Source: Neonectria sp. B-13 | Taxonomy: Eukaryota; Ascomycota; Sordariomycetes; Hypocreales; Nectriaceae | Direction: 5' to 3' | Assembly (NCBI GenBank): GCA_002682825.1 | Contig: NOKP01000022.1 | Span: forward strand, 372,001-436,000 | DNA length: 64,000 bases | Shown: piece by piece, positions 1-11,131 of the stretch | Layout: each line of letters begins with the position of its first letter | Numbering within the stretch: position 1 is the first letter of the stretch | Position numbers and translations under genes: made by a program | Notes under the pieces: model-generated | Database searches by the model: none | What the model was told of the DNA's origin: nothing | Seen by the model: only the letters and a program-made list of their open reading frames with translations

Positions 1-1671
1 GAACTTTTGCGTGATGACCATCCTAAGACAGTGCATTGAAACCTGGAGATTGGCACACTGTATGATGAATTGGTTCTGTTGTGTCGCCTCTTTCCCCGCT
101 CCCGCGATGGCAGCGAACGTGTATGACTGAAGATATGGTGGTAAGTCATCAAGACATGTGATGAACTGGATATAAAGAGCGTCTAGGCGATTCTTTTCCT
201 CGGTAGTAGGGTGTGACCGATGGCCAGGTAGGGCAAGATCATGTTGCTCTTGATCGTGTAAGAGCCTCATTTGAAGCAGAAGATCTGACGCCGATTGCCA
301 CAGGCGCAAGTTTGCATTGAATCCGGCAATAAATGACTTCCTCGTCGTTTCAGATGTCATGGAAACGCTCCCAGGTGAGACGCCAATGGAAGATTCGTCT
401 TCAATGCCTGTTGGGTAAGCAGTTGTTATACCAGATTCGAACGAGAACTGGTGGATTGTGATGGGACGGTTGTTCAAGATACTCGCAGACTTGTCGCCCA
501 TGAAGCAAACTGAGGGCATGTTAGCTACTGCTAGCGTTCCATATTGTCATAGACTCAGGTGTCCTGACTCCAGAATGCACGCCTTCGTAACTCAGCTTCA
601 ATTGGAAACAAACCCTCTAAAGAAGTCTCCTCGTGAAGCTGCATGACTTGCGCAAGCCGGGTTGCCTCTCCAAAGATGTGCCATGAGTACTTTGGCTTTC
701 CAGCCGCATGTAAGCAATTGGAATGGAAGTATCGGATGGCGATGGAGTTTGCATTGGGGCTCTCGAGGTCCGCTTCTAGATAATAGTTGAGACAGCTCCG
801 AGAGGCCTTGAGGAAGATGTCGGCCACAGACTGCCCTTCCGGAAACAAGTCCTTAGGCAGCAGAAAGGCAGCCTCGGCACAGACGGCCGTGATCAAGGTG
901 AAGGTCGCATCAGGCCATGTCTCTAGAATACTGCTGCTAGTCGCTGGGTTGCTGGCTGGCGGGAAGGAAGATGCCGCCTGTGTGGCAAAGAAGGTCAAGG
1001 CATCTCGGAGGCTTGGTTCATGCACCAACGGCGTGAGTGGGTAGAGGTACTCAAAGAACAAATCGAAGCACCGCGTTACGAGCTGGTTGAGATCGGCTGT
1101 GAGGAACGCCAACGCCCGGGACAGGTTATGCCAGCGTTGCAGCGCCGACTGGCCAGGGGTGATGGGCTGGTCGGATATGGAGCTGCGGATCGTCTGCGGC
1201 GACAGAGCGGGATCGACATTCAGGGTCCGCGAGGCATCCCAATGGGCCGAGGATGGACCCGACGTGGTGGAGGAGTTGACGAGGGTCAATTCCGCAGTGG
1301 AGTTGGCATTGGGTCCGGAGAAGGCCAGGGCGGAACTATCCCCGGCAGCCGGGGTTTCGGAGGCTGGGACTGGAAGCGGCACTGGGCCGGTATTTCGTCT
1401 GCGCGCTTTGGGGCCTCGACGAGCCAGGGGCAGGTCGAAACTGCATTGCTCTCCGGCTTCACGGCAGTTTGTACAGCGCTGGCCAGAGTCCGCAAAGTCA
1501 CACTGTCGTCATGGTCAGCCCAAGTTTCCCCGAACGCCACCGACGTCTTCTTACCCTAGCCTTGCGGCGCCGGCAGCGGTCACAGGCCCTGTTTGTCGGA
1601 GGCTGGCGAGGCGGGAGAACAGCCTGGGAACGAGGCGAGATGGCCGATGTGGGACTGCGATCCATTGCCAT
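1..1671 (-). CDS. Zn2Cys6 fungal transcription factor (3' end outside window)
   Basis: Three exons are visible: 1671-1555, 1502-569 and 509 to beyond base 1. Introns 1554-1503 and 568-510 have GT-AG ends and keep the frame, giving at least 520 residues. The N-terminus carries a complete binuclear zinc cluster of spacing CX2CX6CX8CX2CX6C, begun by CDRCRRRKAR at about residue 30; the first intron splits it just before the third cysteine. The middle part (from about residue 130) is the fungal-specific transcription factor domain: a helix with PLTPLVHEPS, then RRAFW joined by splicing to a MGDKSA-ILNNRPI stretch typical of that domain. It should act in the nucleus as a pathway-specific regulator. 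It is transcribed divergently from the hydrolase at 2094 across a 422-bp gap, so that gene is a plausible target, by position only. The target pathway cannot be read from the sequence. Confidence 0.88.
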
Positions 1672-2019
1672 GCTTGATGAGAGTCGGGGAAAAGGGGAGC
1701 GCTTTTCTTGCTTTCAATGGAAAGGCGGGGATATGCGCCGGTCAAATACTTCAACTTGCGGCTAAATGGCCTCGGCTGGGGCGACCTCGTCTGCTGATCC
1801 AGGTGCCAGGTCCCCCGCAATTAGACAGTCATTTCCCCTATTCCCCGTGTCGATCCCGGTCGAGATGGGTTAGAGACCCAGCGTGGCGGGGTCAAGACCT
1901 GGGGAAGGTTCGAATCGAAGTTGGCTCAGGAACTGGGACAAGGATGGCAGTCCTTGGAATAAGCTCTCGCGGTTCTCAAGGAAATAGACTAATACTCAAC
2001 ATGGACACGAGTTGACATG

Positions 2020-2027
2020 TATATAAG
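2020..2027 (+). promoter_or_regulatory. TATA box of the secreted hydrolase gene
   Basis: TATATAAG lies 67 bp upstream of the ATG at 2094, a normal fungal TATA-to-start distance. The rest of the 1672-2093 gap is the shared divergent promoter with the zinc-cluster regulator. Confidence 0.5.
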
Positions 2028-2093
2028 GGCCGATTACGAAGGCCAACCAATTCCTCACGGTCACATCATTCTACACAAGTCACCACCTCCATC

Positions 2094-4065
2094 ATGAAGT
2101 TCGCCAAGACAGGTTCGCTTCTAGCGCTGACTTTGGCATCTGTCACCAGCGCCCTGCCGGCCAACGAGGAGAGGTCAGGACATAAGGGCAGTCAAAAGCC
2201 ATCCTGTCGTTTTGGTCTCGAGTGGTCTCAACAAGATGTGCTTGATCATACAGATGACTTCATCTGGGACCTGTTGTACTGGGAGGGCAAGTTCCACCAG
2301 AACGACGTGGCCTACAACACCAAGAATGGCATGTCGTATGATGGAACTCAAATTGATTGGGTCACCGGAAAGCGCACCACGAAACACGCATTCAGTGCAG
2401 CTAGCAAGGAGGTTAGTAGTCTATCCGGAAGATTCAACGCCCCCCAAAGCCAATTGCACGGTTGCTAATTCACCATCCAATAGGCTCTCCAAATCATTCT
2501 CTATGCCCAGGCTATCGCTGGGTCCCGGGAGGCGGCTCGGTTCCTGACTCCCCATGATCTCAAGGCGGCACCCAGCTTTGCGGCCTCCATTATGGAGGTT
2601 AAGTTGAAGACGTACCTTCAGTTCAACGAAACTTATCCCGGTTTCGGGGGCTTTCTGCCTTGGATCTTGACTGATGAGCAGGCCATAAAGCCAAGCGACG
2701 GATGGAATAACTTGGTCCCTGGACTTGACAATGGGTAAGCACAAGTCCATAAGTATCCCAAGATAGAAGACTAACAGAAAACTTATCAAGCGAACTCATA
2801 TGGGCTGTATATGGATGCATCGAAGCGCTCAACAGCCAACACAAGCCAAAGTTCACCAAGATTGCCAATGGCTGGCAGGACTGGCTTGACTTTGTTGCAT
2901 CAACGGCAGGGGACATCTTCCACATTGGCGATGGCAAAGTCTGCGCCGTTACCGAGATGGCAGATCAGACTTTGCCCATCCATGATGCGAAGCAGAGCTA
3001 CAAGTGCCAAACTGCAACTTACCTTGATGATCCCTACGAGGGCGAGCTGTTGACGTACTTCTTGCAATTCTTCGGCGACTTGTCTAAAAAGGAGAAGAAG
3101 AAGCTCTGGGAATACAAGCGTGCCAAGCTGGAGAGCGATGAGTATGACCTGGGCGGCGTTGGTCCCATCACGGTCAGGAAAGGTGAGTGATGCAGCCTCT
3201 GCACTTATTTCTCCCGATTCGTGTTTCTAACTGATTGGTGTCCAGGCTTTTGGTTCTCCAGCCACGAGGTCTGGAATCAGATTGAGCTGCCTTACTACGA
3301 CGTTGACATCATCCGGTAAGTCTCGCTCCCATCCTCAAGGACGTTCCACTAATTCCCTCTCTCCTAGCCGTCTCTTCAAGAATGGAGAACGAGTCCGGAC
3401 CTGCAACTCGGTTGTTACCAAGGTTCCCGGCATGTATGCGTCCATCAACAACTCGACCGATGTTGAGACAGACACTATCATTGGATACATCTCCCCTGCC
3501 GGCATACCATCTGTGGCCAGTCAGAAGGACCAGTACCTTGACGTCGTCACCCCTTACAGTGTTTTCCCCACTGTTCTCTTCGACAAGGCTGTCGGCCTTG
3601 CTTGGTGGAGGAACATGATTGTTGGAAAGAAGATGCAAAGTAGGTCAAACACAAATGATTTTATGTGGAGATGTTGGAGAGAAAATGCTGATCTTACTTC
3701 TGCACAGACATATACGGAAGCACCGAGTCTACAAGGGTTGATGGCGAGTTGGTCTCGGCCCTGTTGACTTGGGACAGCAAGGTGACAACTGTGGTTGCTC
3801 TCATGGGCGGCGTCACAGATCTTGTTCGCCAAAAGATGAAGACTGATGGAATTTACAACGAGTTTGTGCACATTGCAAAGGTATGTCTAGAGTTTTCTTT
3901 TTTACAACTGCGCAGTCTGTCTATCAAGCAGGTATACTAATTGCGATGTAGCGAGAATATTCACTCGTCTTTGATGAACTGAAGGGCGAGGATGTTGAGC
4001 TGTGTCTACCAAAGGTGGCGGTCCCTGATGCTGGCTTGGACGACTTTACTTCATGTCGAGGATAG
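2094..4065 (+). CDS. secreted glycoside hydrolase, probable GH162 endo-beta-1,2-glucanase
   Basis: Seven exons (2094-2411, 2484-2734, 2791-3182, 3246-3315, 3368-3639, 3708-3880, 3952-4065) join into 529 codons with no frame break; all six introns are GT-AG. The protein starts with a clear signal peptide (MKFAKTGSLLALTLASVTSA, cleavage before LP) and has no membrane anchor, so it is secreted. Conserved-looking blocks are FGGFLPW, VPGLDNGELIWAVYGC, a GFWFSSHEVW stretch encoded across the third intron, and PYSVFPTVLFDKAVGLAWWRNM. The arrangement is that of an alpha/alpha-barrel hydrolase and fits my memory of fungal GH162 endo-beta-1,2-glucanases. The Glu of SSHE is a candidate catalytic acid. 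The family assignment is recalled, not searched; another (alpha/alpha)6 glycosidase family is possible. The divergent zinc-cluster gene may control it. Confidence 0.72.
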
Positions 4066-4522
4066 GATGGATGCCGTTCTTAGTAGTGTATTCCATCACT
4101 CCGTAGGCTGGTGAGAGAGTAAGATTACTTTCATGTATATTTCTCGTCAATTTACATATCTGTGCATATGATGTATTGGGGGTTCACTGTCTTCTCTCAC
4201 GTCAATCAACTGTTTATAAGCCAGCATGACGGCTAGTAGAGTTGGTTCTATCTTTCTCGCCGTCTTAATTGTACGCACTTAAGGCCATTCATAAATACAG
4301 ATTGCTTGAAATAGCAATTTATTTCTATACCGTATTTCATCTCGTACAATCTAAGCACTCCCCAGAACCGCGACACCCCGGGTCTATTCACGACCACGCC
4401 CCATAATTCGCATTAAGCTATCCTCAATCCCCTTTACTTCCATATCTTAGTCAATCGCATTCCTTTCATCGTCCTATCCCCCCGCAAAGACCCTAGCAGT
4501 GATGATGTATACTGCTTGCTTT
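4066..4522. other. intergenic, converging 3' ends
   Basis: The stretch lies between two convergent genes and holds their 3' untranslated regions. I see no coding sequence in it. Confidence 0.5.
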
Positions 4523-4936
4523 CTAACACGCTCCTTTGTATCCACCGACCCAGTCTTGATCTTCGTCTTCCGACGTTACGGGAGCATTGACGTTCGCGAG
4601 ATAGCAACCGTTGGTTGACTTCTGCCAGGCAAAGGCAGTGCAGTCACTATACGAGCTGCAGATATCTGCGCAGCCCAGGAGGGAGCGGGTGATAAAGAAC
4701 GGGGGGCCGCTATAGTACATGTCACACTTAATTGAGAAAGTGCTGTAGCAGACATTGTCGAGCGCTGGACAGCTGGTTGGAGAAGAAGTGGCGGATGTTG
4801 TTGTGCTTGAAGCTAAAGTGCTCGAAGTGGAGGTGCTCGTGGCAGAAGTAGTGCTCCCAGATGCATCAGGGGCACATGGCTTGGCGGAAGAGATGCCCGC
4901 GGCGAGCGCGAATAGGAGAAGCGAACGGAGATCCAT
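4523..4936 (-). CDS. small secreted PAN/apple-like cysteine-rich protein
   Basis: A single exon encodes 137 residues. Residues 1-18 form a signal peptide (MDLRSLLLFALAAGISSA). Next comes a linker of about 35 residues made almost only of Ser, Thr and Ala, likely O-glycosylated. The C-terminal 80 residues hold eight cysteines in a pattern like a PAN/apple domain (CDMYYSG...GCADICSSYSDCTAFAWQ...GCYLA), a fold that binds protein or carbohydrate. No catalytic motif is present. It is probably an extracellular or wall-associated binding protein; an effector-like role is possible but only inferred from size and secretion. It converges with the hydrolase at 2094-4065. Confidence 0.72.
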   Translation of the reverse strand: MDLRSLLLFALAAGISSAKPCAPDASGSTTSATSTSTSSTLASSTTTSATSSPTSCPALDNVCYSTFSIKCDMYYSGPPFFITRSLLGCADICSSYSDCTAFAWQKSTNGCYLANVNAPVTSEDEDQDWVGGYKGAC

Positions 4937-5541
4937 ATTGAAGCAAAAGGGAAAGACGATGATAGTCTAAATGATGTTCCTTTCAGATTTTGATTTGTGA
5001 GCCTGGGAAAAGTGAGGCGAGTGCTGTCGCAAGTCGCCATGGTGCTAACAGCCAGCTTATATGATCCCGCATGGGTGGATATCGAGCTGACGTGTTGGTG
5101 CTAAACTATTGAATTTTAGCCTCAGTTCGCCCAGCCACACCGCCGGCCGTAAAAAATCAGGGATGGGGTCTCGGAGATTAGACCATGACTGCAGTGGACA
5201 GTTCTTGTGCTATTGTGAGACGAGACTCAAGCAAAAAAAAGATTCGGATAACTAGACTGGAAGTGTCTTATAAGTATGCCAAATTCGTTGATGTGATGTG
5301 TGTTCCTCATGCTGGCCACAGATTCGGATACCTCCGGATCTGTGGGCGGCGGGTCTGCATCTCTACCTGGAAGAGACAATATAGGCATAACCCATGTCAA
5401 AAGTGGTGATGGGCTGTGGATTGGCCAGGGGGCATTGCAAGGATTTCCTCACCAGGTTAGAGAAGGGCAGCTGATAGTGAATGAACAAGGCTTTGCCCTA
5501 ATCCAGCATGTTGGCAAGTGCAAATCTTTACAGACAACTAT
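4937..5541. other. intergenic
   Basis: This is the upstream region of the PAN-like gene and the 3' flank of the NRPS-like gene. A repeated short motif (GATTCGGATA at about 5242 and 5323) is seen. There is no supported gene. Confidence 0.4.
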
Positions 5542-8500
5542 CTAATCACTTTCTCCATCCAAGTTCTCACGCACCCAGGCCCACATCTTGATTATCCTCT
5601 CTCTGTCCAATGGCTTCAGTGATTGCATCGTGCCAGAAGCCTTTTGGGTAAGACCAATGTCAAATTTGGGACTTCCAGCATCTTCCCCATCGACATTCTC
5701 GTCAGCGTCATTGTAGAAAGTACCCTTCCACATTCCCAACAGAGCTTGTGAGGGGTGTTTCGTAGCTTTTCCCTGCAGTGTCCTCTCCAGCCGTCTGACC
5801 CACTCCTTGGCCGGCACTATCTTAAAGAGAGACTCTTCGCCTTCAGCCAGTAGCCATTGAAGCATCTGGTTCCACGTGGGTGTGTTATGCGGATTGTAGA
5901 CGTGATAAATCAATGGCTCGGTTGATGTCCTACTCTCGCTCGCATGATTCAGTCCTGGGAAACCAATTTCCAGGACAGCTTGTGCAGCTTGTTCCACCGG
6001 TATCCAGTTTAGGACTTGACTAGGAAGATCCGGTAGGCATCCAGTGATGCTTGCTGTCGACAACATAAGAGGATATGCTTCGCTGACGTTCCAAGCACCA
6101 GAAGCATTGCTGCACAACTGACCGACGCGGATAATTGAGATTTCTTGGCCTCGTTTGGTGGCCGAGGCGCAGACTTGCTCGGCGACCCATTTCGACTGGG
6201 AATAACCCAGCGATGAAGCTTCTGCGGGGTCGTGCGAGATCTGCTCTGGGATTGGTGTACAAGTTGAGCAGCTCACAGCAGCAGTGGAGCTGATGAACAT
6301 GAACTTTGCACCACTTTCATATGCAAGGTCAATGAGGTTACGAGTTCCAGCGACTTGGTCATCAAAAGAGCCGAGGCGAAGGCTGAAATTGACAGTCCAA
6401 GCCGAGTGAATGATAAGTGTCGCCTCCTTGAGGATCCGCTGTCTGTCTTGATCGGTCAAGCCCAAGTCCTGTTTGGATAAGTTGCAAGGGAGGCACACTG
6501 TTCTTTCATTCTCATCCTCCGAACTCCCGTCATATTCTCCGAGGTCTGGCATGCCACGCTTCGAGAGTGCCTTTGCGACGCGCTCGTGAGCCACATTTGG
6601 TGACTGGGCTCTAAGCAAACAATATACCTTAGCGACCTCAGTATCCTGGCGTAGAATATGAAGAATATGGGCACCCAGAAAACCCGTAGCACCAGTAAGC
6701 ACAACAACTTTCTTAGAAACCCTCTGGGGCGTTGTGGTAATTTGACGAAAGGTGCTGTATTTCTGCACGAGATCCTGCATCGCTTTGAGCTGAGTGTACT
6801 TTTCCTTCCCATTGACTTCATGGGTTCCTTGACGAACTTGTCGGAGATATGCCACCAAGGCGGCGACAGTACCTTGATCATATATGACGTTCATTGGGAG
6901 TTGTCGCTCAATCTTCTGCAGACATGATGACTCAATCAGCTTTCGGATCTGGATGCACGCGAGCGAGTCCACGCCCTGCTGGTACAAGTCTTTATCCAGA
7001 TTAACACTGCGTCCCAGGACTTGAGAGAAGCAGTTCAATACTGTGGACAAAAGCTGTCCGTCTGAAATAGCCCCAGAATTCGGGGACATCAACCCTCCTC
7101 CACGATAAGCACACGCAATGGCATTGGCGTATCTCTGCTCAGCCTGGCGGCGAAGTATGGTCCCTTTGCTGCTCTTTTCCAGGGGCTTCTGTCCCTCCTG
7201 TGCTGGAATGACTACCAGCATTGCTCTGGTAATCCTCGCATGATTTTGGCTCCCAGGGTTCATCTTCTCGAGAACGGGCCAGACGGAGCCAATGACCTCT
7301 TCCTCGGTGTAGCCGTTTGATGCTGGAAATAGTAGAGCCCCAGCGTAATCCTTCCCGGTGCCAAAAATGAGCACATCATGGAGTAGCTTCGTCGAGGCAA
7401 GAAGAGCGTCTTCTAATGGTGATGGGTCAAACTTCTTCCCGTTCGCAAGCGTGATCTGTGCGTCAGCCCTGCTGTGATAGCGCCATGCATTCGGTATCGA
7501 CGGATGTGGCTGAAACAAATCACCTGTCGCGTAAGATCCATCTTGAAAGTTCGATTTGGCCAAGAATGGCCAGTCCGGCTTCACGACTAGCTCGGATAAA
7601 CCGTCGTCGCGATGCTCAAATGAAAGAAGTTTCGGGTCATCGATGGGACGTAGATACTGCCAGTCTTTGTCATGTTGGTAGTCTCTGTGTGAAGACATGA
7701 GAAATCCGCACTCGGCGCTTCCCATGCGCGACAAGAGGTTCACGCCGGCTTGGATAAGCCTATCTCCGACTACAGACGATAGGGCAGCACCGCCAACACC
7801 AACCAGGTCCATCGTCTGAAGGACTTTGATTCCTTCATCTTCTTCCACGAGCATTTGAAGAACATATGGCACGGACGAGAAGTATCTTATCTCAGCAGAG
7901 CTCTTCTGTCGGGCGAATTTCATTGCGCTCAGGAGGTTACTCCCCGTGATAGGCACAACTCCTTCTGGGAAGAACCAAATCGAAGCCCCACTGGTCCAAG
8001 CTCTGAAGCAATCCACAAGTCCACCATGATAGAGTGGTGTGGTTGAAAAGGTAGCCGGTTTGTTCTCGCCTGGGAAGCATGGTAAAGCACCGACTACCCC
8101 GTAGTGAGTCTGGCTGATGGGTTTTGGGAGGCCCGATGAGGTGCCCGAAGTATGACAGAAATAGGCAGCTTTGGATAGTTTTCGGTGTTGTTCAGGCGGT
8201 GTTTCGGCATTTGATGTCGAGGATTCCTTGTAAGACGGAACACTTAGAAATTTGACGTAGTTGACATTGCTGATTTTGTGATGATGAGTCCTATCGACAA
8301 ACACCATGTGCACGTTCAAAGTTTTGCAAAGATGCTCGATTGCACGAGTTTCTAATTGAGGCCTAGAAATATCAGCTGGGTTCAAGGTGAAGAGCGGGTT
8401 TCTTACGCCAGTAGTAAAACCGAATAGCCTAGTCGCATCAGTCCCAACCATGTCAGCACAAATTCGACGCTACTTGTGGATAGCAATCCAATAGTAGCCG

Positions 8501-8837
8501 CCGTTGTCTCATTTTTCGATACCCCTATGAGATCAAATAATTCTTTGGATGCAGAGACCGACAGTTCATTGAGCTCTTTGAACGTGAGTGAAGTAGGTGC
8601 TATAAACCAATTAGCCCAGACAATATATGAGAGACGCGCCGCACATTTCGAGGCTGAGGACTCTGACTTGAAGTCCGCGAAATTAAGAGCCGGCGATTGA
8701 GGCCTGAGTCTAGCCTGTTCTTTGACCAATTCGATGATCGTGGTGAAGGGTTGTTTGGTGGAGTCCGTATATTGGTGTTCCCGTTTTGTAGCCTCTCCAA
8801 GCGTACATGTGAAGTAGTTTTGCTCGACCCTGGTCAT
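5542..8837 (-). CDS. NRPS-like enzyme, adenylation-thiolation-thioester reductase (A-T-R)
   Basis: Two exons (8837-8407 and 8362-5542) join across a short 44-nt GT-AG intron into 1083 residues, the usual size of fungal A-T-R enzymes. The A domain (about 20-560) shows the A3 loop TSGTSSGLPKP near residue 215, a SRMGSAE A5 block, YATGDLF (A7) near 421 and SSKGTILRR (A10 lysine) near 543. A carrier domain follows, with the phosphopantetheine serine in QQGVDSLACIQIRKL (about residue 610). The C-terminal reductase starts with VVLTGATGFLGAHIL (about 697) and has the YxxxK pair in GYSQSKWVAEQ (about 864/868). There is no condensation domain. Known family chemistry: a carboxylic acid is adenylated, held as a thioester and released by NADPH reduction as aldehyde or alcohol. 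The substrate cannot be read here. The divergent aldo-keto reductase would suit a follow-up reduction. Confidence 0.92.
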
Positions 8838-9287
8838 GGTGGTGATGGCTTAATGAACCTCACTCTTTTTAAACCAGCGAAAACCTTTGGTGAAAGACCT
8901 CCAACAACGCTGCTCCTTTACGCGGCATGATTGCTCCTATGTATGCAATACCTTGAACCGAGATCCAGGTGGTGGAATGTGGAACATATGAGATCATCGA
9001 CTTAACAGAGTTCGTGATTGGGTGCGCATAATGTAGTCATTGGGAATTGCCATGCCGCAGAAGCAATGCAGGCAGTAAATGTCAACGTCATTGACTTTCT
9101 GATTGGATCATTGGTGACACCTGCCCGCATTTTGTTGACCACTTCCCAACAATTGATGCGGAGTAATTAACAAATAACACCTCACATTTTGTCAAAGGAC
9201 TCAACTGGAGCCAGATTCTACCAACTTCCACCTCAATCTCATTTCTTAAACTCACGTATTTTTTGGCACACAGCCTGAAGCTCAAAC
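8838..9287. promoter_or_regulatory. bidirectional promoter between A-T-R enzyme and aldo-keto reductase
   Basis: This 450-bp gap separates the two divergent start codons. Two ATTGG motifs (inverted CCAAT boxes) stand close together at 9102-9106 and 9110-9114, nearer the aldo-keto reductase. Shared control of the two genes is inferred from this layout. Confidence 0.4.
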
Positions 9288-10183
9288 ATGGCGCCACGAA
9301 CCATCGCCGACGCCCTCACACTGCCTAATTCGGTGAAAATTCCCCAGCTGGGCTTTGGCGTCTACAAATCTCCTACGGATGTCTGTATCAAGTCCTGCTT
9401 GACGGCTTTGCAAGAGGGCTACCGTCACATTGATACCGCGCAGTTCTACGCCAACGAGAAGGAGGTTGGACAAGCCGTCCAACAGTCCACCTTACCCCGC
9501 AAAGACATCTTCATCACTACTAAAATTCTGAGCCCCGGAGGTTCTGTGGAAAAGAGCTACGAAAAATGTGCCGAAAGCATCAAATTGCTTGATCCAGATA
9601 CTGGCTACGTGGATTTATTTCTCGTCCATAGCCCCAACAGCGGAAAGGATGCTAGGAAGGAGATGTGGCAAGCCCTGGAGCGACTATACGAGGAGGGGAA
9701 GGCGAAAAGCATTGGCGTCAGCAATTTTGGCATCAAGCACATTGAAGAGTTGAAGCAGTTCGCGAAAGTGTGGCCGCCGCACGTGAACCAGATCGAGGCA
9801 AGTTCCTAGTGTTTGAGAGTAAATCACGGCGTTTGCTAATATATTTGCAGCTGCATCCTTGGCTCCAGCAGAAAGAAATCGTAGCGTATTGCGAGAAGAA
9901 CGGAATCGCAGTCGAGGCCTATTGTCCTCTGGTGCGGAACAACAAGGCGGAAGACGAGACGCTTGGGAGAATTGCCAAGAAGCATAGCACCACGCCAAAC
10001 CAGGTGTTGGTCCGGTTCTGTCTTCAAAAGAACTGGATTCCGTTGCCGAAGAGTGACACCCCTAGCCGGATCAAAGCAAACGCTGATGTGTTTGGGTTTG
10101 AGCTGGATGATGAGGACATGAACGCGTTAAACGGTCTCGACCAGGGCCCAGAGGGCGCAATAGTTCAAGCTGTGGATAACTAG
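9288..10183 (+). CDS. aldo-keto reductase
   Basis: Two exons (9288-9797, 9851-10183) encode 280 residues, slightly short of but within the aldo-keto reductase range. The intron 9798-9850 begins with GCAAGT and ends in AG: a GC-AG intron. It is supported because splicing rebuilds the family motif NQIELHPWLQQ, while reading through meets a stop. The catalytic tetrad is visible: Asp and Tyr in HIDTAQFYANE, Lys in FITTKI and His in LVHSPNS. A GVSNFG block and the C-terminal PLPKSDTPSRI nucleotide-binding segment are also present. It should reduce aldehydes or ketones with NADPH in the cytosol. Its partner across the promoter makes an aldehyde by family chemistry, so the two may act in series; this is inference. 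Confidence 0.93.
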
Positions 10184-11131
10184 AGTTCTCAATAACTCTG
10201 CTACAGGCTTTGCGGCCGACAGATAGACGGACAGCTGGTCAGGGTACGCATCTGATACGTATTGATACTTTTACCTTCTGCACAAATCATGTTGGTCACG
10301 ATGCAGCCTCAATGTGCTGAAGAGCTCGTGCTTCAGATCTCTCGAACAGCCACAGATGCTGTCTCCTGGGGGTGTAGCGACCAAGTCGAAGAAGGTTTCA
10401 GTAGGCCATCGTCCCTCCTCATTTCCGCTAGAGGATGTTGAGACCTACAAGCCTAAAGACGTGGAGACTATTCAGGCATGGCTTCAGGTCGTCGATAACT
10501 GATTGAGTGCTAATCGACATTTCCCGCTCTCTGGCGCAAAAAGCCATCATGCCCGTACTAACCGTGAGTATTTGCTAAAGCCTTTTCAAAGGGCACGGGT
10601 GACGTGAAAGCTGCCTGTCTTCGGACTCGAGTTGTTGTCGGATATCGTTGAAGAGGGCTTGGGTGTCTCGCCTTGCCACAATTTGCCATTGTATAGCCAG
10701 ATACAGTTGATAGAGGCATTGCTCGTAGGGCAAGGCATTCCATTGCACCAACCAGGTAATCTTCCTATGACGTCTATAAACTGCCGAGCAGCATGCCGTC
10801 GTGTCTTTCAGTGCAACTTGCCGAGAGAGAGTAGCTTCCGGAGGAGCAGCAGGCTTCTGGCAAGGGTCTTGCTTGGAGCGAAACTTATAATCGCATGTGA
10901 TCCACCGGGCCTCCATGCAATGGTAGGTATTACTGGCATAACGCGTTGGAAACAGTCCAATAGGGGGCATTTCTCCCCTTAAAATCACCAATATCTCAAA
11001 GTTCTTACTGTAAGGAAAAGACGCTCATGTCCACTAAGATAAACGATAGAGTATAAGTTCCAAGTCTCCCGAATCACACATATCATGAGGCATTCCTGTC
11101 ATAAATCCACCAAGATCCTCTCTTTCCTTTC
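10184..11131. other. intergenic, no supported gene
   Basis: About 950 bp lie between convergent genes. A 138-codon open frame on the minus strand (10991-10575) has no recognisable motif. A short plus-strand frame ending near 10502 looks like debris. No gene is claimed. Confidence 0.4.

Noticed and set aside
10575..10991. Open frame of 138 codons on the minus strand near the aldo-keto reductase
   Set aside because: No motif and no sign of splice partners; not enough to call a gene.
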